Below, piece by piece: positions 54,013 through 63,957 of a stretch of DNA of 64,000 nucleotides. Each line of letters opens with the position of its first letter. Position 1 is the first letter of the stretch. The stretch comes from Pelomicrobium methylotrophicum (GTDB taxonomy: Bacteria; Pseudomonadota; Gammaproteobacteria; Burkholderiales; UBA6910): assembly GCF_008014345.1 (NCBI RefSeq), contig NZ_VPFL01000002.1, forward strand, positions 124,001 to 188,000, given 5' to 3'. The notes under the pieces are model-generated. The model ran no database searches. It was not told the DNA's origin and saw nothing but the letters and a program-made list of their open reading frames with translations. The position numbers and the translations under genes were made by a program.

Positions 54013-55590
54013 ATGAAAGGCGCTAGCGCGGCGAAGGCGTCCCGACGCATGGAGATCGAGCTCAAGTGCCGCCTGCCGCCGAGCGCGGTGGCGCCGCTGC
54101 TGCGCCATCCCGCGCTTGCTGCAGTGGCCCGCGGTCGCCCCCGCGGGCAGCGTCTCTATAGCGTCTATTACGATACGCCGGATCTCGCGCTGTCACGGCA
54201 CAAGCTCGCGCTGCGCGTGCGGCGGGAGGGGCGGCGAGGCTGGACCCAAACGGTGAAGGCCGAGGGACGCGTCGCGGGCGGGCTGCACCAGCGCAGCGAA
54301 TGGGAAGCGCCGGTCGCCGGGGAGCTGCCCGACCCGACGAAGGTCGACGCGCCGCAGGTCAAGGAACTGCTTCAGGCGCCCCAAGTGCGCCGTCGCCTGA
54401 CGCCCGTGTTCGTTACCGACTTCCGGCGGCAGCGCGTCGACCTCGAGTTCCCGGACGGCACCCGCGCTGAGCTGGCGGTGGACCGCGGCACGATCCGCGC
54501 CCACGGCCGCACGGAGGCCGTGACGGAGCTGGAAGTGGAGCTGATCGAGGGCAGTGCGCGCACGCTTTTCGCGTTCGCCCTGGAACTTGCGCGCGCACTG
54601 CCCATCGAGGTGGAGGTGTTCAGCAAGGCCGAGCGCGGCTATCGACTGGCAGCCGGCGAAGGGCCGCCGGTGGTGAAAGCCCGGCATCCGAGCCTGGAGC
54701 CTGCGATGAGCGTGGAGGAAGCCTTTTGCCACATCGTCGCCGGATGCGTGGCGCAGCTCCAGGGCAACGTGGAGGGAATGCGCCGCGGGGAAGACGTGGA
54801 GCACCTGCACCAGATGCGGGTGGCGCTGCGCCGGGCCCGGTCGGCGCTTGCCACCTTTTCCAAGGCGCTCCCGAAACCCCTCACGGCGCCAGTGCGCCAG
54901 GCGCTCAAGTGGCTGACGGGCGAGCTCGCGCCGGCGCGGGACTGGGACGTCTTTGTGACCGAGACTCTGCCGCCGATCCTGGCGGCGTTTCCGGACCACG
55001 CCGGCCTGACGGCGCTGCGGGACGCGGCGCAGCGCCTGCGTGGCGAGGCCCGTATCCGGGCGCAGGAGGCCACGCTCGGGCAGCGCTATCGTGGCCTGGT
55101 GCTGGGCGTGGGCGCGTGGCTCGAGGCGCGCTCTTGGCGCGAGGGGCTGGACGGGTCGAGCCGGCGGCGCATGGCGGCTCCGGTGGTGCCGTTCGCCCAG
55201 GCGGTGCTCGCGCGGCGGCACCGGCAGCTCCTCCAGCGAGGCAGGCACCATGTTCGTCTGGGCGCCGCCGAGCTCCACCGACTGCGCATCCTCGGCAAGA
55301 AGCTGCGCTACGCCTGCGAATTTTTCGCCAGCCTGTTTCCAGCCCGGGCGACCCGGCCGTACCTCGCGGCGCTGCAAGCGCTGCAGGACGTCCTGGGTGC
55401 GATCAACGACGCGGCCACGACCGAGCGGCTGATGAACGAAATCGCCGCCCGCGTGCCGGACGCCCTGGTGGCGGAGGGCATCGGCGTGGTGAGCGACTGG
55501 AGCGCCCGGCTTGCGGCCCAGCGCCGCACCGAGCTGGACGATGCTTGGAAGCGCTTTGCCAAGCGCGAGCCGTTCTGGGACGGGCGCTGA
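54013..55590 (+). CDS. CYTH-CHAD domain protein (inorganic triphosphatase-like)
   Basis: About 525 residues. The N-terminal CYTH domain starts MEIELKCRLPP with the ExExK signature, then SVYYDTPDLALSRHKLALRV, and cleaves triphosphate in characterised members. The C-terminal CHAD domain (HLHQMRVALRRARSALATFS, RILGKKLRYACEFF) is a conserved-histidine helical domain that binds polyphosphate. Its place between ppk1 and sixA-ppx-phoU supports a role in polyphosphate handling. The start may be ATG 54013, GTG 54007 or ATG 54049. Confidence 0.9.
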   Translation: MKGASAAKASRRMEIELKCRLPPSAVAPLLRHPALAAVARGRPRGQRLYSVYYDTPDLALSRHKLALRVRREGRRGWTQTVKAEGRVAGGLHQRSEWEAPVAGELPDPTKVDAPQVKELLQAPQVRRRLTPVFVTDFRRQRVDLEFPDGTRAELAVDRGTIRAHGRTEAVTELEVELIEGSARTLFAFALELARALPIEVEVFSKAERGYRLAAGEGPPVVKARHPSLEPAMSVEEAFCHIVAGCVAQLQGNVEGMRRGEDVEHLHQMRVALRRARSALATFSKALPKPLTAPVRQALKWLTGELAPARDWDVFVTETLPPILAAFPDHAGLTALRDAAQRLRGEARIRAQEATLGQRYRGLVLGVGAWLEARSWREGLDGSSRRRMAAPVVPFAQAVLARRHRQLLQRGRHHVRLGAAELHRLRILGKKLRYACEFFASLFPARATRPYLAALQALQDVLGAINDAATTERLMNEIAARVPDALVAEGIGVVSDWSARLAAQRRTELDDAWKRFAKREPFWDGR

Positions 55591-55614
55591 CTTTTTGCAG
55601 AAGGAGCGATCCGA

Positions 55615-56073
55615 ATGGAGCTGATCCTGTGGCGCCATGCGGAGGCCGAGGAGGGCGCACCCGACCTCGGCCGACCCCTGACCCCCAAGGGGGTGAAGCA
55701 GGCGAAGCGGATGGCCGCCTGGCTGCGGGCCCGGCTGCCCGAGGGGGCACGGGTGATGGCGAGCCCCGCCACCCGCGCCCAGCAGACCGCGGCGGCGTTG
55801 ACCGAGCGCTTCGAGACGGTGCCCGCCCTCGCGCCTGGCGCCTCGCCCCAGGCGGTGTTGACTGCCGCGGGTTGGCCGGACGGTGGCGGGCTGGTCGTGG
55901 TGGTGGGCCATCAGCCCACCCTGGGCCAGGTGGCGGCATGGCTGCTGACCGGCCAGGATGCGCAGTGGAGTATCAAGAAGGGCGCCCTCTGGTGGTTGCG
56001 TCTGCGCCGCCGCAACGGGGGCGCCGAAGTCCAGGTGCGGGCGGTGATCGGGCCGGATTGGGTGGACGACTGA
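55615..56073 (+). CDS. sixA: SixA-type phosphohistidine phosphatase
   Basis: 152-residue histidine phosphatase. The catalytic RHA motif is MELILWRHAEAEEG at the N-terminus. SPATRAQQTAAAL and the second catalytic His in VVVVGHQPTLGQVAAWLL follow. SixA of E. coli removes phosphate from phosphohistidine of a PTS phosphotransferase. The linkage to CYTH-CHAD (24 bases upstream) and ppx suggests a phosphate or polyphosphate connection here, which is inference. Confidence 0.9.
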   Translation: MELILWRHAEAEEGAPDLGRPLTPKGVKQAKRMAAWLRARLPEGARVMASPATRAQQTAAALTERFETVPALAPGASPQAVLTAAGWPDGGGLVVVVGHQPTLGQVAAWLLTGQDAQWSIKKGALWWLRLRRRNGGAEVQVRAVIGPDWVDD

Positions 56074-56170
56074 GACGGGGCCGTTGCGGCACGGCGCGGA
56101 CCGCGCCGGGCGACAAGGGGCGGCACCCGGCCTTGGGCCGAGCCCGACCGAACGAAACGCGGGGCGGGGG

Positions 56171-57679
56171 TCAGGAGGCGGCGTGCAGGATCGCCTCTTC
56201 TTGCCACTGCACTTCGAAGTTGAGGCCGAGCTGCCTCCACTGCTGAGACTCGTCTTCCAAGGCATGGGCGGTCAGCGGGTTCTGGGCCAACCAGTTCCCG
56301 GAGAGGGCGACTTGGAAGCCCCCCTTCACCCGGCGCACGTGTATGGGAGGCAGTTCCAACGGCCGCCGGCTGCGGTGCACCAGGGCGGCAAGCCGCAGCG
56401 CCAGCGTCTCGGCCAGGTCCACTTCGCTGGCGAGAAGCGCTTGCATCTTCTTGAGGGACCCGCGATGGCCCAACACCAGACAGGACAGCCGCTCCTGCTC
56501 CCGCTTGGAGAAGCCCGGCATGTCGGCGTATCGCAGGATATAGGCGGAGTGCTTGTGGTAGCCGCTGTGGGCCACCGAAATCCCCACCTCGTGGAGCTTC
56601 GCCGCCCATTCGACGAGCTTGATCTCCGCCTCCCGATCGCAGGCGGCTCCTGCCAGGAGCTCCGAGGCCAGCGCCACCGCCAGCTTCGCCACGCGCCGTG
56701 CCTGGGACGCGTCTACATGGTAGCGCTGCATGAACTGGTTGACCGTCACGTCGCGCATGTCCTGATGGTGAAAGCGGCCCAGCAGGTCGTAGAGCACGCC
56801 TTCGCGCAGCGCGCCGGTCGCCGGCCTCAGGCGCTCGATGCCCAACTCTGACACGGCGGCGCTCAGGATGGCGAAGCCGCCCGGCAGCACGGGCGCCCGG
56901 TCGGGGCGCAGCGCGGGCAGGTCCAGCTTCCGCGTGTCTCCGGCCTTGAGGAGCGCACTGCGTAGCCAGTCCAGCCCCTCGGGGGTGATTTCGGCGTTTC
57001 CACCGTGGCCCGCCAGCAGGTCGCCGATGGCGCGGATGGTGCCCGATGATCCGTAGGCCGTCTGCCAGTGCCCCGCGCAAAACTCGCCGGCGATGCTCAT
57101 GAGCTCGGTGCGAGCGGCGAGCTCCGCTTCCTTGAGCGCGCCTTTGGTGATTTTGCCGTCGGGGAAGAAGCGCAGGCTCCAAGAGACGCAGCCCATGTAG
57201 AGGCTTTCGAGTTTGAGCGCTTGTCGGCGCCGGCCGATGATGAACTCGGTGGAGCCGCCGCCGATGTCGATGACCAGGCGCTTGTCTTCGGAGGCGGGCA
57301 GCGCGTGGGCGACACCCAGGTAGATCAGGCGCGCCTCTTCGCGTCCCGCCACCACCTCGATGGGGAAGCCCAGCGCCTGCTCGGCGGCCTTGAGAAACTG
57401 GCTGGCGTTCTTGGCCACCCGCAGCGTGTTGGTGCCTACCGCCCGCACGGCGTGGGGCGGCAGCCCTCGCAGGCGCTCGCCGAAGCGGCGCAGGCAGGCA
57501 AGGGCCCGTGCCTGGGTTTCCTCGTCGAGGCGCTTGTCGTGGGTGAGACCCGCCGCGAGCCGCACCGGCTCGCGCAGCGAATCGAGGGGATAGAGCTGGT
57601 CGCCCACCACGCGGGCGACCTGCAGCCGGAAGCTGTTGGAGCCCAGGTCGACGGCGGCCAGGGTGGAGTATTCTCCCAT
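56171..57679 (-). CDS. ppx: Exopolyphosphatase / guanosine pentaphosphatase family
   Basis: 502 residues of the Ppx/GppA family. The actin-like ATPase fold begins TLAAVDLGSNSFRLQVARVV. LVIDIGGGSTEFIIGRRRQA and the YGSSGTIRAIGDLLAG strand carry the phosphate-binding loops. A C-terminal HD-like helical domain (LVEWAAKLHEVGISVAHSGY) completes it. It degrades polyphosphate from the end and may act on pppGpp. It is convergent with sixA and lies downstream of phoU on the minus strand. Confidence 0.95.
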   Translation of the reverse strand: MGEYSTLAAVDLGSNSFRLQVARVVGDQLYPLDSLREPVRLAAGLTHDKRLDEETQARALACLRRFGERLRGLPPHAVRAVGTNTLRVAKNASQFLKAAEQALGFPIEVVAGREEARLIYLGVAHALPASEDKRLVIDIGGGSTEFIIGRRRQALKLESLYMGCVSWSLRFFPDGKITKGALKEAELAARTELMSIAGEFCAGHWQTAYGSSGTIRAIGDLLAGHGGNAEITPEGLDWLRSALLKAGDTRKLDLPALRPDRAPVLPGGFAILSAAVSELGIERLRPATGALREGVLYDLLGRFHHQDMRDVTVNQFMQRYHVDASQARRVAKLAVALASELLAGAACDREAEIKLVEWAAKLHEVGISVAHSGYHKHSAYILRYADMPGFSKREQERLSCLVLGHRGSLKKMQALLASEVDLAETLALRLAALVHRSRRPLELPPIHVRRVKGGFQVALSGNWLAQNPLTAHALEDESQQWRQLGLNFEVQWQEEAILHAAS

Positions 57680-57705
57680 TCGGGGATTGTCCGGGACCAG
57701 GGACG

Positions 57706-58425
57706 TTACTGATTCATCGTCTCGCGTTCGATTTCCTCAATGGCCACATGGCGCACGTCTTTGCCCTTTACCAGGTATACCACGTATTCCGCCATGTTCT
57801 TGGCATGGTCGCCGATGCGCTCGATGGCCTTGGCAATGAACAGGATCTCCAAGGAGATGGAAATCGTGCGCGGATCCTCCATCATGAAGGTGATGAGCTG
57901 GCGCAGAATGGCGCGGAATTCCTCGTCGACCTGGGCATCGCGCTTGATCACGTCCATGGCGGTGGCGACATCAAGCCGCGCGAACGCGTCCAGGGCCTCC
58001 CGCAGCATGCCGATGGCGATGTCGGCCACGTGCCGGATCTCGCTGAAGCGCGGCATGTGGAGCCGGTCGGTCTCATAGATGAGCTTGGCCATACGCGCGA
58101 TCTTTTCGGCCTCGTCGCCGCTGCGCTCCAGGTCGGTAATGGTCTTCACCACTGCCATGATCATGCGCAGATCGATGGCGGCAGGCTGCCGGCGGGCGAT
58201 GATCTGGGAGCAGTCCTCGTCGATGGCCACTTCCAGCGCGTTCACCCGATGGTCATCGGCGACGACCTGCTCCATGAGCTCCTTGTTCCCGGTGACAAGG
58301 GCTTCGACGGCGCGCTGGATCTGGCTTTCCACCAGACCTCCCATCTGCAGCACCTGGGTGCGGATCGCTTCCAGCTCGGCGTCAAACTGCTTGTACGTGT
58401 GTTCCGACGTGCCTATCTTGGTCAT
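57706..58425 (-). CDS. phoU: Phosphate-uptake regulator PhoU
   Basis: 239 residues of two similar three-helix bundles. The metal-binding motifs are seen as DLERSGDEAEKIARMAKLIY and AIERIGDHAKNMAEYVVYLV. PhoU couples the Pst phosphate transporter to the PhoR sensor and limits phosphate uptake. No pst genes are in the window; instead ppx follows after 26 bases, tying phosphate signalling to polyphosphate breakdown. Confidence 0.96.
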   Translation of the reverse strand: MTKIGTSEHTYKQFDAELEAIRTQVLQMGGLVESQIQRAVEALVTGNKELMEQVVADDHRVNALEVAIDEDCSQIIARRQPAAIDLRMIMAVVKTITDLERSGDEAEKIARMAKLIYETDRLHMPRFSEIRHVADIAIGMLREALDAFARLDVATAMDVIKRDAQVDEEFRAILRQLITFMMEDPRTISISLEILFIAKAIERIGDHAKNMAEYVVYLVKGKDVRHVAIEEIERETMNQ

Positions 58426-58481
58426 GGTGAAACCCCGGCCAGATCAGAAGGTTAGCCCCCCAATGTGACAGCCGTATTGCA

Positions 58482-59144
58482 TCACGCCGCCCCCATGTGT
58501 TGTACGCCCTGCTCGGTCGCAAGCAGCAGCAGGTCCGCCGGACGGCGGGCGAAGATGCCGTTCGTGACCACGCCGGGGATCTGGTTGAGTTCGGACTCGA
58601 GGGCCGGCGGATCGAGGATGGTGAGCCCACGCACGTCCAAGATCACGTTGCCGTTGTCGGTGACGAAACCCTGGCGCAACTGCGGGATGCCGCCCAGTCT
58701 GGCGAGCTGGCGGGCCACGAAGCTGCGCGCCATGGGGATCACCTCGAGCGGCAAGGGAAACTTGCCCAGCACGTCCACCAGCTTCGACTTGTCGGCGATG
58801 CAGACGAACTTCTTGGCCACCGCCGCCACGATCTTCTCCCGGGTGAGCGCGCCGCCGCCACCCTTGATCATGGTGAGATGGCGCGTCACCTCGTCGGCTC
58901 CATCCACGTAAAGCGGGAGCTCGTCGACGCTGTTCAAGTCCACCACCCGAAGGCCCGCCTCCTTGAGCCGCTGTTCGGTGGCGACGGAGCTTGCCACCGC
59001 CCCCTCGAGCCGGTGCTTCAACCGCTTCAGCTCGTCAATGAAGAAGTTGACCGTGGAGCCGGTGCCCACGCCGATGATGGCGCCGTCGGGAACGAGTTTC
59101 GCCGCCTCCTGGGCGGCGGCGCGCTTGAGAGCGTCCTGCTGCAT
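58482..59144 (-). CDS. rpiA: Ribose-5-phosphate isomerase A
   Basis: 220 residues, like E. coli RpiA. It interconverts ribose-5-phosphate and ribulose-5-phosphate. [37 protein letters not shown] (catalytic Asp) and [20 protein letters not shown] (catalytic Lys region) are visible. ATG 59144 is chosen: [18 protein letters not shown] is the family N-terminus and AGGA lies suitably upstream. ATG 59162 or 59171 would add six or nine residues. It is divergent from ilvA. Confidence 0.95.
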   Translation of the reverse strand: MQQDALKRAAAQEAAKLVPDGAIIGVGTGSTVNFFIDELKRLKHRLEGAVASSVATEQRLKEAGLRVVDLNSVDELPLYVDGADEVTRHLTMIKGGGGALTREKIVAAVAKKFVCIADKSKLVDVLGKFPLPLEVIPMARSFVARQLARLGGIPQLRQGFVTDNGNVILDVRGLTILDPPALESELNQIPGVVTNGIFARRPADLLLLATEQGVQHMGAA

Positions 59145-59277
59145 GAGCTTGTCCTGCGTCATTGGCTGCATGTTCACGGTAGAATAGCCGCAACCGATTG
59201 CGATTGCAAAAGCGCTCGAACGGCGCGAAAGCCTCCACACCCTGGCCCAGGGGCGCCGGGCGGTTTGGTGTACCGGC

Positions 59278-60789
59278 ATGAACGACGACTATCTCGAACG
59301 CATCCTGACAGCCCAGGTCTACGACGTGGCCAAGGAGTCTCCGCTGGAGCGGGCCAGCCTTTTGTCCGAACGGTTGGATAACCACTTCCTGCTCAAGCGG
59401 GAAGACATGCAGGAGATCTTCTCGTTCAAACTGCGGGGCGCTTACAACAAGATGGTCAAGCTGTCGCCGCGACAGCTCTCGCAGGGCGTGATCGCCTCCT
59501 CGGCCGGCAACCATGCCCAGGGCGTGGCGCTCGCCGCGCAAAAGCTCGGCTGCAAGGCGGTGATTGTCATGCCTGTCACCACGCCGCCGATCAAGGTGAT
59601 GGCGGTCAAGGGCCGCGGCGCCGAGGTGGTGCTCTACGGGGACTCCTACGACGAAGCCTACGCCCACGCCCGGGGGCTGGAGAAGGAGCGCGGCTACACC
59701 TTCGTCCACCCCTACGACGACCCCGACGTGATCGCCGGCCAGGGCACCATCGGCATGGAGATCCTGTGGCAGCACCCGAAGCCCATCCATGCCATCTTCG
59801 TGCCGGTGGGCGGCGGCGGGCTCATCGCCGGCATTGCCACCTACGTGAAGCGGCTGCGGCCCGACATCCGCGTGTTCGGCGTTGAGCCGGTGGACGCCGA
59901 CGCCATGCACCGCTCCCTCAAGGCCGGTCGCCGCGTGCGCCTCGAGCAGGTGGGGCTGTTCGCGGACGGCGTGGCGGTGAAGGAAGTGGGCGAGGAGACC
60001 TTCCGCCTGTGCCGGCAGAACGTCGATGGCGTCATCCTGGTGGACACCGACGCCATGTGCGCGGCCATCAAGGACGTGTTCGAGGACACGCGCTCCATCC
60101 TGGAGCCGGCGGGGGCGCTGGCGGTGGCCGGCGCCAAAGCCTACGTGGCCCGGGAGAAGATCCGGGGCCAGACGTTGGTGGCCATCGCCAGCGGGGCCAA
60201 CATGAACTTCGACCGGCTGCGTTTTGTCGCCGAGCAGGCGGAACTGGGCGAACAGCGGGAGGCGGTGCTTGCCGTCACCATTCCCGAGCGGCCCGGCAGC
60301 TTCCGCACGTTCTGCTCGCTGCTCGGCCCGCGCAATATCACCGAATTCAACTACCGCTACGCCGACCCGAACGAGGCCCACGTATTCGTGGGCGTTTCGG
60401 TGCAGAACCGCGACGAGACGCGGGAGCTCGTGCGGGTGCTGGAGGCCCATGACCTCAAGACGATCGATCTCTCGGACAACGAAATGGCGAAGCTCCACGT
60501 CCGCCACCTGGTGGGAGGGCACGCGCCCGTGGTGGACAACGAGATCCTCTACCGCTTCGAGTTTCCAGAGCGGCCGGGAGCCCTCATGAAGTTCCTGAAC
60601 AGCATGGGCCGCAACTGGAACATCACTCTGTTCCACTACCGCAATCACGGCGCCGACTACGGGCGCGTGCTGGTGGGGATGCAGGTGCCGCCCGACGAAA
60701 AGGGCGAGTTCCGCGCCTTCCTGGATCAGCTTGGCTACCGCTACTGGGACGAGAGCGACAACCCGGCGTACCGGCTGTTTCTCGGCTGA
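59278..60789 (+). CDS. ilvA: Threonine deaminase, biosynthetic
   Basis: 503 residues. The PLP-dependent domain includes [20 protein letters not shown] (Schiff-base Lys in [10 protein letters not shown]), [18 protein letters not shown] and [16 protein letters not shown]. Two ACT-like regulatory domains follow ([19 protein letters not shown] and [19 protein letters not shown]), the form inhibited by isoleucine. It converts threonine to 2-oxobutanoate, the first step to isoleucine. ATG 59278; a weak upstream region is shared with divergent rpiA. Confidence 0.97.
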   Translation: MNDDYLERILTAQVYDVAKESPLERASLLSERLDNHFLLKREDMQEIFSFKLRGAYNKMVKLSPRQLSQGVIASSAGNHAQGVALAAQKLGCKAVIVMPVTTPPIKVMAVKGRGAEVVLYGDSYDEAYAHARGLEKERGYTFVHPYDDPDVIAGQGTIGMEILWQHPKPIHAIFVPVGGGGLIAGIATYVKRLRPDIRVFGVEPVDADAMHRSLKAGRRVRLEQVGLFADGVAVKEVGEETFRLCRQNVDGVILVDTDAMCAAIKDVFEDTRSILEPAGALAVAGAKAYVAREKIRGQTLVAIASGANMNFDRLRFVAEQAELGEQREAVLAVTIPERPGSFRTFCSLLGPRNITEFNYRYADPNEAHVFVGVSVQNRDETRELVRVLEAHDLKTIDLSDNEMAKLHVRHLVGGHAPVVDNEILYRFEFPERPGALMKFLNSMGRNWNITLFHYRNHGADYGRVLVGMQVPPDEKGEFRAFLDQLGYRYWDESDNPAYRLFLG

Positions 60790-60882
60790 ACCGTATCTGC
60801 GGCGACGGATGCCCGCGCTCCTTCGGAACGGCCTGGCCTTCTTCCCCTCCAACGGACAGACAGGTCCATGAGGAGGGCGGCT

Positions 60883-62853
60883 ATGGCATTTGCGCGTCGT
60901 CGCCGGGGGGCGAGGAGGTGGTGGGTCGCGGGGGCGGGGATCCTGTTCGCCGCGCAGCTCCTCGCCCCGCCGGCGCGCGCCGGGGGCGACGACGATTTCA
61001 TGGCGGCCCGGGAGGCGTTCCGCACCGGAAACCGCGCCCGCTTGGAGCAGTTGGCGGGAAGGCTGAAGGATCACCTTCTGTACCCTTACGTCGCCTACTA
61101 CCGGATGCGCATGGGGCTCGAGCAGGCCACCCCTAGCGAGATCCGGACCTTCATCGACACTTACCGCGATTCCCAAGTCTCCCAGCGATTGCAAGCCGAT
61201 TGGCTTCGGTGGCTGGGGGAAAGGGGGCGCTGGGAGCTGTTCCGCCAGGAATATGCTCGCTACGAAGGCGACGAGGTGGACCTCCAGTGCTATGCGCTTC
61301 AGGCCGCTGCGCTCGTCCAGGGGTTCGAGGCGCTCAGGGAAGCGAAGCCCCTGTGGTTCACGGCGCGCGAGATGCCGGATGCGTGCATCCCTGTCTTCGA
61401 GGGCATGGTCTCCGGCGGCATCCTGACCGAGGAAGACATCTGGACCCGCATGAGGCTTGCGCTTGCAGCGGGCAAGACCGCCCTCGCCAGCGCCATCGGC
61501 GCTTACTTGCCCGAGGGGCAGGCGATTTCCGCCAAGGCGCTCCAAGCGGTGGCCGACCAGCCGGAGCGCCATGTCCAGCAGCGGGGCGATCGCACGGCGA
61601 GCCGCGCGGACCGGGAACTGACGCTTTTCGCGCTGCAGCGGCTCGCCCGCATCAATCCCGCCCATGCCGCAAGCTACTGGGAGAGGCTCCAATCCCAGTT
61701 TCCCGCGGAGGATCGCCATTTCCTTTGGGGACGGCTGGCCCGTGCCGCGGCGCTGGCGCATAAGCCCGAGGCGCTCGATTACTTTCGCCGCGCCGGGGAC
61801 CTGGAAGGCCAGGACGATCTCCTCGCCTGGAAAGCGCGCGCCGCTTTGCGGGCTGAGGACTGGCGCACCGTGTTGGAAGCGATCGATCGCATGTCGCCCG
61901 GGCAACGGCAGCAGGCCGCCTGGTTGTACTGGCGGGCGCGGGCGCTCAAGCGCCTCGGGCAGGGAGCGGAGGCGGCCGCCACCCTCGCGCGGGTGGCCAG
62001 CGACCATGGCTTCTATGGGTTGCTGGCTGCCGAAGAGCTGGGCGGCGTTGCCGCGACCGCGGCACCGGTTCACCGGCCGACAGAGGCGGAAGTGGCCGCC
62101 GTCGGGCGGTTGCCCGCCATCCGCCGGGCATTGGCGTTGCTGCGCCTCGAGCAGCGCATCGACGGCACGCGGGAATGGAATTACGCCATCCGCGGCTTCG
62201 ACGACCGGCAGCTGCTCGCCGCGGCGGAACTGGCGCGCCGGCACAAGCAGTGGGAACGGGCCATCAGCACGGCCGAGCGCACGCGGGAGCTGCACGATTT
62301 CAGCCTGCGTTATCTCATGCCCTACCGGGAGACGCTGAAAAGCGTCGCCCAGGCGATGGGCTTGGACGAGGCCTGGGTCTACGGCCTGATCCACCAGGAA
62401 AGCCGCTTCGTTCCCAATGCCCGCTCCAGCGCCGGGGCGGTGGGGCTCATGCAGCTGATGCCAGCGACCGCCCGCTGGGTGGCGCAACAGCTGGGAATCA
62501 AGTCGTACCGTCGCACCATGGTGGAACAGATTGAGACCAATCTCACCATGGGGATGTATTACCTCAAACACGTCTACGAGCGGCTGGAGGGCCAGCCTGT
62601 ACTCGCTTCCGCCGCCTACAACGCGGGACCGCGGCGCGCCCAAAGCTGGCGGGACGTGCAGCCGATGGAGGGGGCGGTTTATGCCGAGACCATCCCGTTC
62701 AACGAGACGCGGGGCTACGTTCAGAAGGTCATGGCCAATACCCAGTACTACGCGGCGCTGCTGGGCCGCGGCGGCCCGCCCCTGCGCCAGCGCCTCGGCA
62801 CGATTCCCGCCCGAGGCGCTTCCGAGCGCTCCATGCCCGAGGGCGAACCCTAA
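60883..62853 (+). CDS. slt: Soluble lytic murein transglycosylase
   Basis: 656 residues, periplasmic. A basic N-terminus and hydrophobic stretch (VAGAGILFAAQLLAPPARA) form the signal peptide. A long helical superhelix (U and L domains) fills the middle. The C-terminal goose-lysozyme-like domain has the catalytic Glu in WVYGLIHQESRFVPNARS, then SAGAVGLMQLMPATARWV and SAAYNAGP. It cleaves glycan strands to 1,6-anhydro ends. ATG 60883 is preferred because AGGAGG is six bases upstream; an earlier ATG (60868) overlaps that box. Confidence 0.94.
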   Translation: MAFARRRRGARRWWVAGAGILFAAQLLAPPARAGGDDDFMAAREAFRTGNRARLEQLAGRLKDHLLYPYVAYYRMRMGLEQATPSEIRTFIDTYRDSQVSQRLQADWLRWLGERGRWELFRQEYARYEGDEVDLQCYALQAAALVQGFEALREAKPLWFTAREMPDACIPVFEGMVSGGILTEEDIWTRMRLALAAGKTALASAIGAYLPEGQAISAKALQAVADQPERHVQQRGDRTASRADRELTLFALQRLARINPAHAASYWERLQSQFPAEDRHFLWGRLARAAALAHKPEALDYFRRAGDLEGQDDLLAWKARAALRAEDWRTVLEAIDRMSPGQRQQAAWLYWRARALKRLGQGAEAAATLARVASDHGFYGLLAAEELGGVAATAAPVHRPTEAEVAAVGRLPAIRRALALLRLEQRIDGTREWNYAIRGFDDRQLLAAAELARRHKQWERAISTAERTRELHDFSLRYLMPYRETLKSVAQAMGLDEAWVYGLIHQESRFVPNARSSAGAVGLMQLMPATARWVAQQLGIKSYRRTMVEQIETNLTMGMYYLKHVYERLEGQPVLASAAYNAGPRRAQSWRDVQPMEGAVYAETIPFNETRGYVQKVMANTQYYAALLGRGGPPLRQRLGTIPARGASERSMPEGEP

Positions 62854-62951
62854 GGGTCTTGAACGGGTTGCCTCAAGCCAGGCGTCCGGCGCGTAGGGTA
62901 CAATTTTTGTCTTCGCTGAGCTGAGGCGAACCCTATTTCAGCCATGCCCCC

Positions 62952-63914
62952 ATGTCCGATGCGAACAACATGAAACTGGAAAAGGTCTGCGTGATCGGCG
63001 GCAGCGGTTTCGTCGGCCGGCACATCGTGCACCTGCTCGCTGCCGAGAAGATCCAGGTCCGGGTGCCTACGCGGCGGCGCGAGCGCGTGAAGGACGAGCT
63101 GATCCTGCTTCCGACGGTGGATGTGCTGGACGCGGACGTGCACGACCCGGCGACGCTGGATCGCCTGGTCCAGGGCGCCGACGCCGTGATCAACCTGGTG
63201 GGCATCCTGCACGAGGAGCGGCGCGGGGACTTCCACCGCGTGCACACGGAATTGCCCGCCAAGATCATGGAGGCATGCCGGCGCAACGGTGTGAAGCGCT
63301 ACCTCCACATGAGCGCCCTCAACGCGGACACGGCCGCCCCCAGCGCCTACTTGCGCTCCAAAGGGGAGGCCGAAAAGCTCGTTCGCGCGAGCGGCCTTGA
63401 TTGGACCCTCTTTCGCCCCTCCGTCATCTTCGGGCGGGGGGACACCTTCCTCAACCTCTTCGCGCGCCTGCTGCGCTTTCTGCCGGTGGTGCTGTTGGCG
63501 TGCCCCAACGCCCGCTTCCAGCCGGTGTGGGTGGAGGATGTGGCGCGCGCCTTCTTCCACAGCCTGCGCGATCGCCGGACCGTCGGCCAGTCGTACGATC
63601 TGTGCGGCCCCGGCGTCTATACGTTGCGGGAGCTGGTGGCGTACGTGGGCCGGATCACCGGGCACAATCGACCCATCGTGGGGCTTTCGGACCGGCTGTC
63701 GTACCTTCAGGCGGCGGCCATGGAGTGGTTGCCCGTCAAGCTCATGACGCGGGACAACTACCACTCGATGCAGGTGGACAGCGTTTGCCGGTGTGGCTTC
63801 CCCGAAGTGTTCGGGGTCCATCCCACGGCGCTCGAGGCGGTCGCCCCGGCGTACCTCGGCGGGCGGCATCCCAAGGCGCGCTATATGTTCTTCCGCTACC
63901 GCGCCCGGCGCTGA
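62952..63914 (+). CDS. NDUFA9-like NAD(P)-binding epimerase-family protein
   Basis: 320 residues, atypical short-chain reductase fold. KVCVIGGSGFVGRHIVHLLA carries the GxxGxxG dinucleotide motif, INLVGILHEERRGDFHRVHT follows, and the C-terminal substrate region is long. It belongs to the branch that includes the mitochondrial complex I subunit NDUFA9, although here no complex I genes are near. The substrate is unknown. The start may also be ATG 62970. It precedes cca. Confidence 0.85.
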   Translation: MSDANNMKLEKVCVIGGSGFVGRHIVHLLAAEKIQVRVPTRRRERVKDELILLPTVDVLDADVHDPATLDRLVQGADAVINLVGILHEERRGDFHRVHTELPAKIMEACRRNGVKRYLHMSALNADTAAPSAYLRSKGEAEKLVRASGLDWTLFRPSVIFGRGDTFLNLFARLLRFLPVVLLACPNARFQPVWVEDVARAFFHSLRDRRTVGQSYDLCGPGVYTLRELVAYVGRITGHNRPIVGLSDRLSYLQAAAMEWLPVKLMTRDNYHSMQVDSVCRCGFPEVFGVHPTALEAVAPAYLGGRHPKARYMFFRYRARR

Positions 63915-63957
63915 GGCGGGCGGGGGCGCCGGGAGCCCGATCGGGATATATCCAAGC

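Noticed and set aside
59035-62643. A very long open frame (about 1200 codons) on the minus strand
   Set aside because: It is antisense to ilvA and slt, which have clear family motifs; long antisense frames are usual in GC-rich coding DNA. Its translation shows no recognisable domain.
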